A DNA stretch of 64,000 nucleotides. It comes from Epichloe hybrida. Taxonomy: Eukaryota; Ascomycota; Sordariomycetes; Hypocreales; Clavicipitaceae. The DNA is taken from NCBI GenBank assembly GCA_019022495.1, contig JAFEKR010000003.1, forward strand, positions 4,340,001 through 4,404,000, written 5' to 3'. This document shows, piece after piece, positions 63,263 to 64,000 of the stretch. A program made the position numbers and the translations under genes. The notes under the pieces were generated by a model. The model was not told the DNA's origin, did not search any database, and saw nothing but the letters and a program-made list of their open reading frames with translations. The number at the start of each line of letters is the position of its first letter. Position 1 is the stretch's first letter.

Positions 63263-64000
63263 ATGGTGAAAGACGACACAGTATGGACCATTGTCCATGC
63301 AGCCGTCACTGGGTTCATGGCCTTGCCGATTCTCATGGCCGGCATATTAACCTTGGTCGTGGTAAGACGTCAAAATGACCCGGCACGAAGAGCCTTCACA
63401 TGGCTCAAGGCCTGCCACCCGCTGCTATTGGTGTAAGTAGATGTGCAAAAGCTTTCATCCACCGCTATACTCGGGGCTTACTTCATCGAGCATGCCATGT
63501 GTCCGACTCTTTTCAACTGACCACACATGTATAGTTCCATCTCATGCATCATAGCAGCCGACATGCTGAATGTTGTTCTTTTCTCTTGGCAAAACGATGA
63601 AGGCTCCTATGACACCGCCAATCACACCCACGATGACATCAGTCGCATCATACGGTCAGAGAGATATCTCAGCTTCACTGGCAACCTCTTCGAACACCTC
63701 GTCGACATTCTCTTCGTCGTTATTCTCGTAGAACTTGGAAACGGACTCATGTACTCACTGGATCGTCAATCCTCGCCTTACCAACTCCGGCTGCGCTACG
63801 CAGCTTACATGACGACGATTTTCATGATCTCGCTTGCACTCACCTACTTTGGACAACCAGCGTCAGCTTGGGCGGCGTACTTGAGCGGTTCGGAGAGTAA
63901 TTCGAGCTATGCGCAGCTCACACAGTCGTTGAAGGTCGTGGGCAAGATCGGGGCGGCTTTTTACATTCCTTCGTGGGCCGTCTCCATCGCCCAAGCCGTC
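63263..64000 (+). CDS. Polytopic membrane protein, 5' part only
   Basis: Exon 1 63263-63432 and exon 2 from 63535 to the window edge join in phase (GTAAGT donor, ATAG acceptor). About 212 residues are visible and the frame stays open at position 64000, so the gene continues. Hydrophobic segments: VHAAVTGFMALPILMAGILT, then HPLLLVSISCIIAADMLNVV, then LVDILFVVILVELGNGL, then AAYMTTIFMISLALTYFG, then a start of another (IGAAFYIPSWAVSIAQAV). A polar loop with NHT and NSS sequons lies between them. The spacing suggests a seven-helix-type fungal membrane protein, family not identified. Confidence 0.75.

Overview
The window is nuclear DNA from a filamentous ascomycete (Pezizomycotina), most likely a sordariomycete and plausibly Hypocreales. 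The genes have short 54-180 nt introns with GTAAGT/GTACGT/GTGAGT donors and CTAAC-type branch points. The recognisable products are fungal: MCM2, a UBR7/Mlo2-type UBR-box protein, the inner-kinetochore protein Fta4, a Pus9/Rib2-type pseudouridine synthase, Gis2, a bZIP factor, a Zn2Cys6 factor with a fungal_trans_2-like region, and a torulene-type carotenoid oxygenase. Assignment below class level is inference. All exon boundaries were worked out by eye from splice signals, reading phase and family motifs.

Layout. 0-8.7 kb: a two-helix membrane protein with PPxY motifs (2393-3767) and a seven-knuckle CCHC protein of the Gis2/CNBP family (6021-6909), separated by long gene-free stretches. 8.7-22.8 kb: an island of genes with no recognisable housekeeping relatives. 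It holds a 249-aa helical protein, a 766-aa degenerate DEAH-helicase-like P-loop protein, a divergently transcribed 352-aa RG-rich protein, a decayed ORF, a highly divergent UCH/USP-like protein, a 203-aa acidic protein, a 767-aa coiled-coil protein, and a scrambled fossil of the helicase plus RG-rich gene pair beside a 256-aa helical protein. 22.8-26.7 kb: no gene, but a 77-bp tandem duplication and an 11-bp minisatellite. 26.7-64 kb: ordinary core genome, with the bZIP factor, pseudouridine synthase, hotdog thioesterase, Fta4, carotenoid oxygenase, a large multi-pass membrane protein with an apparent frameshift, MCM2 divergent from the UBR-box gene, a coiled-coil protein, a caspase-like/C2H2 fusion, a patatin-like protein lacking the nucleophile serine, the Zn2Cys6 factor, and the 5' part of a polytopic membrane protein running off the right edge.

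The island is the most unusual part. Its genes are mostly intronless while the neighbours are spliced. Four of its promoters share a CAGCTG box. The helicase/RG-protein pair exists twice, once intact and divergent (9.9-13.8 kb) and once as a rearranged remnant (21.65-21.85 kb) whose P-loop codons are interrupted. Beside each copy lies a helical protein sharing an AVALAQEEA segment. This fits a duplicating, lineage-specific gene cassette centred on an RNA-helicase-like protein. Its function cannot be read from sequence alone.
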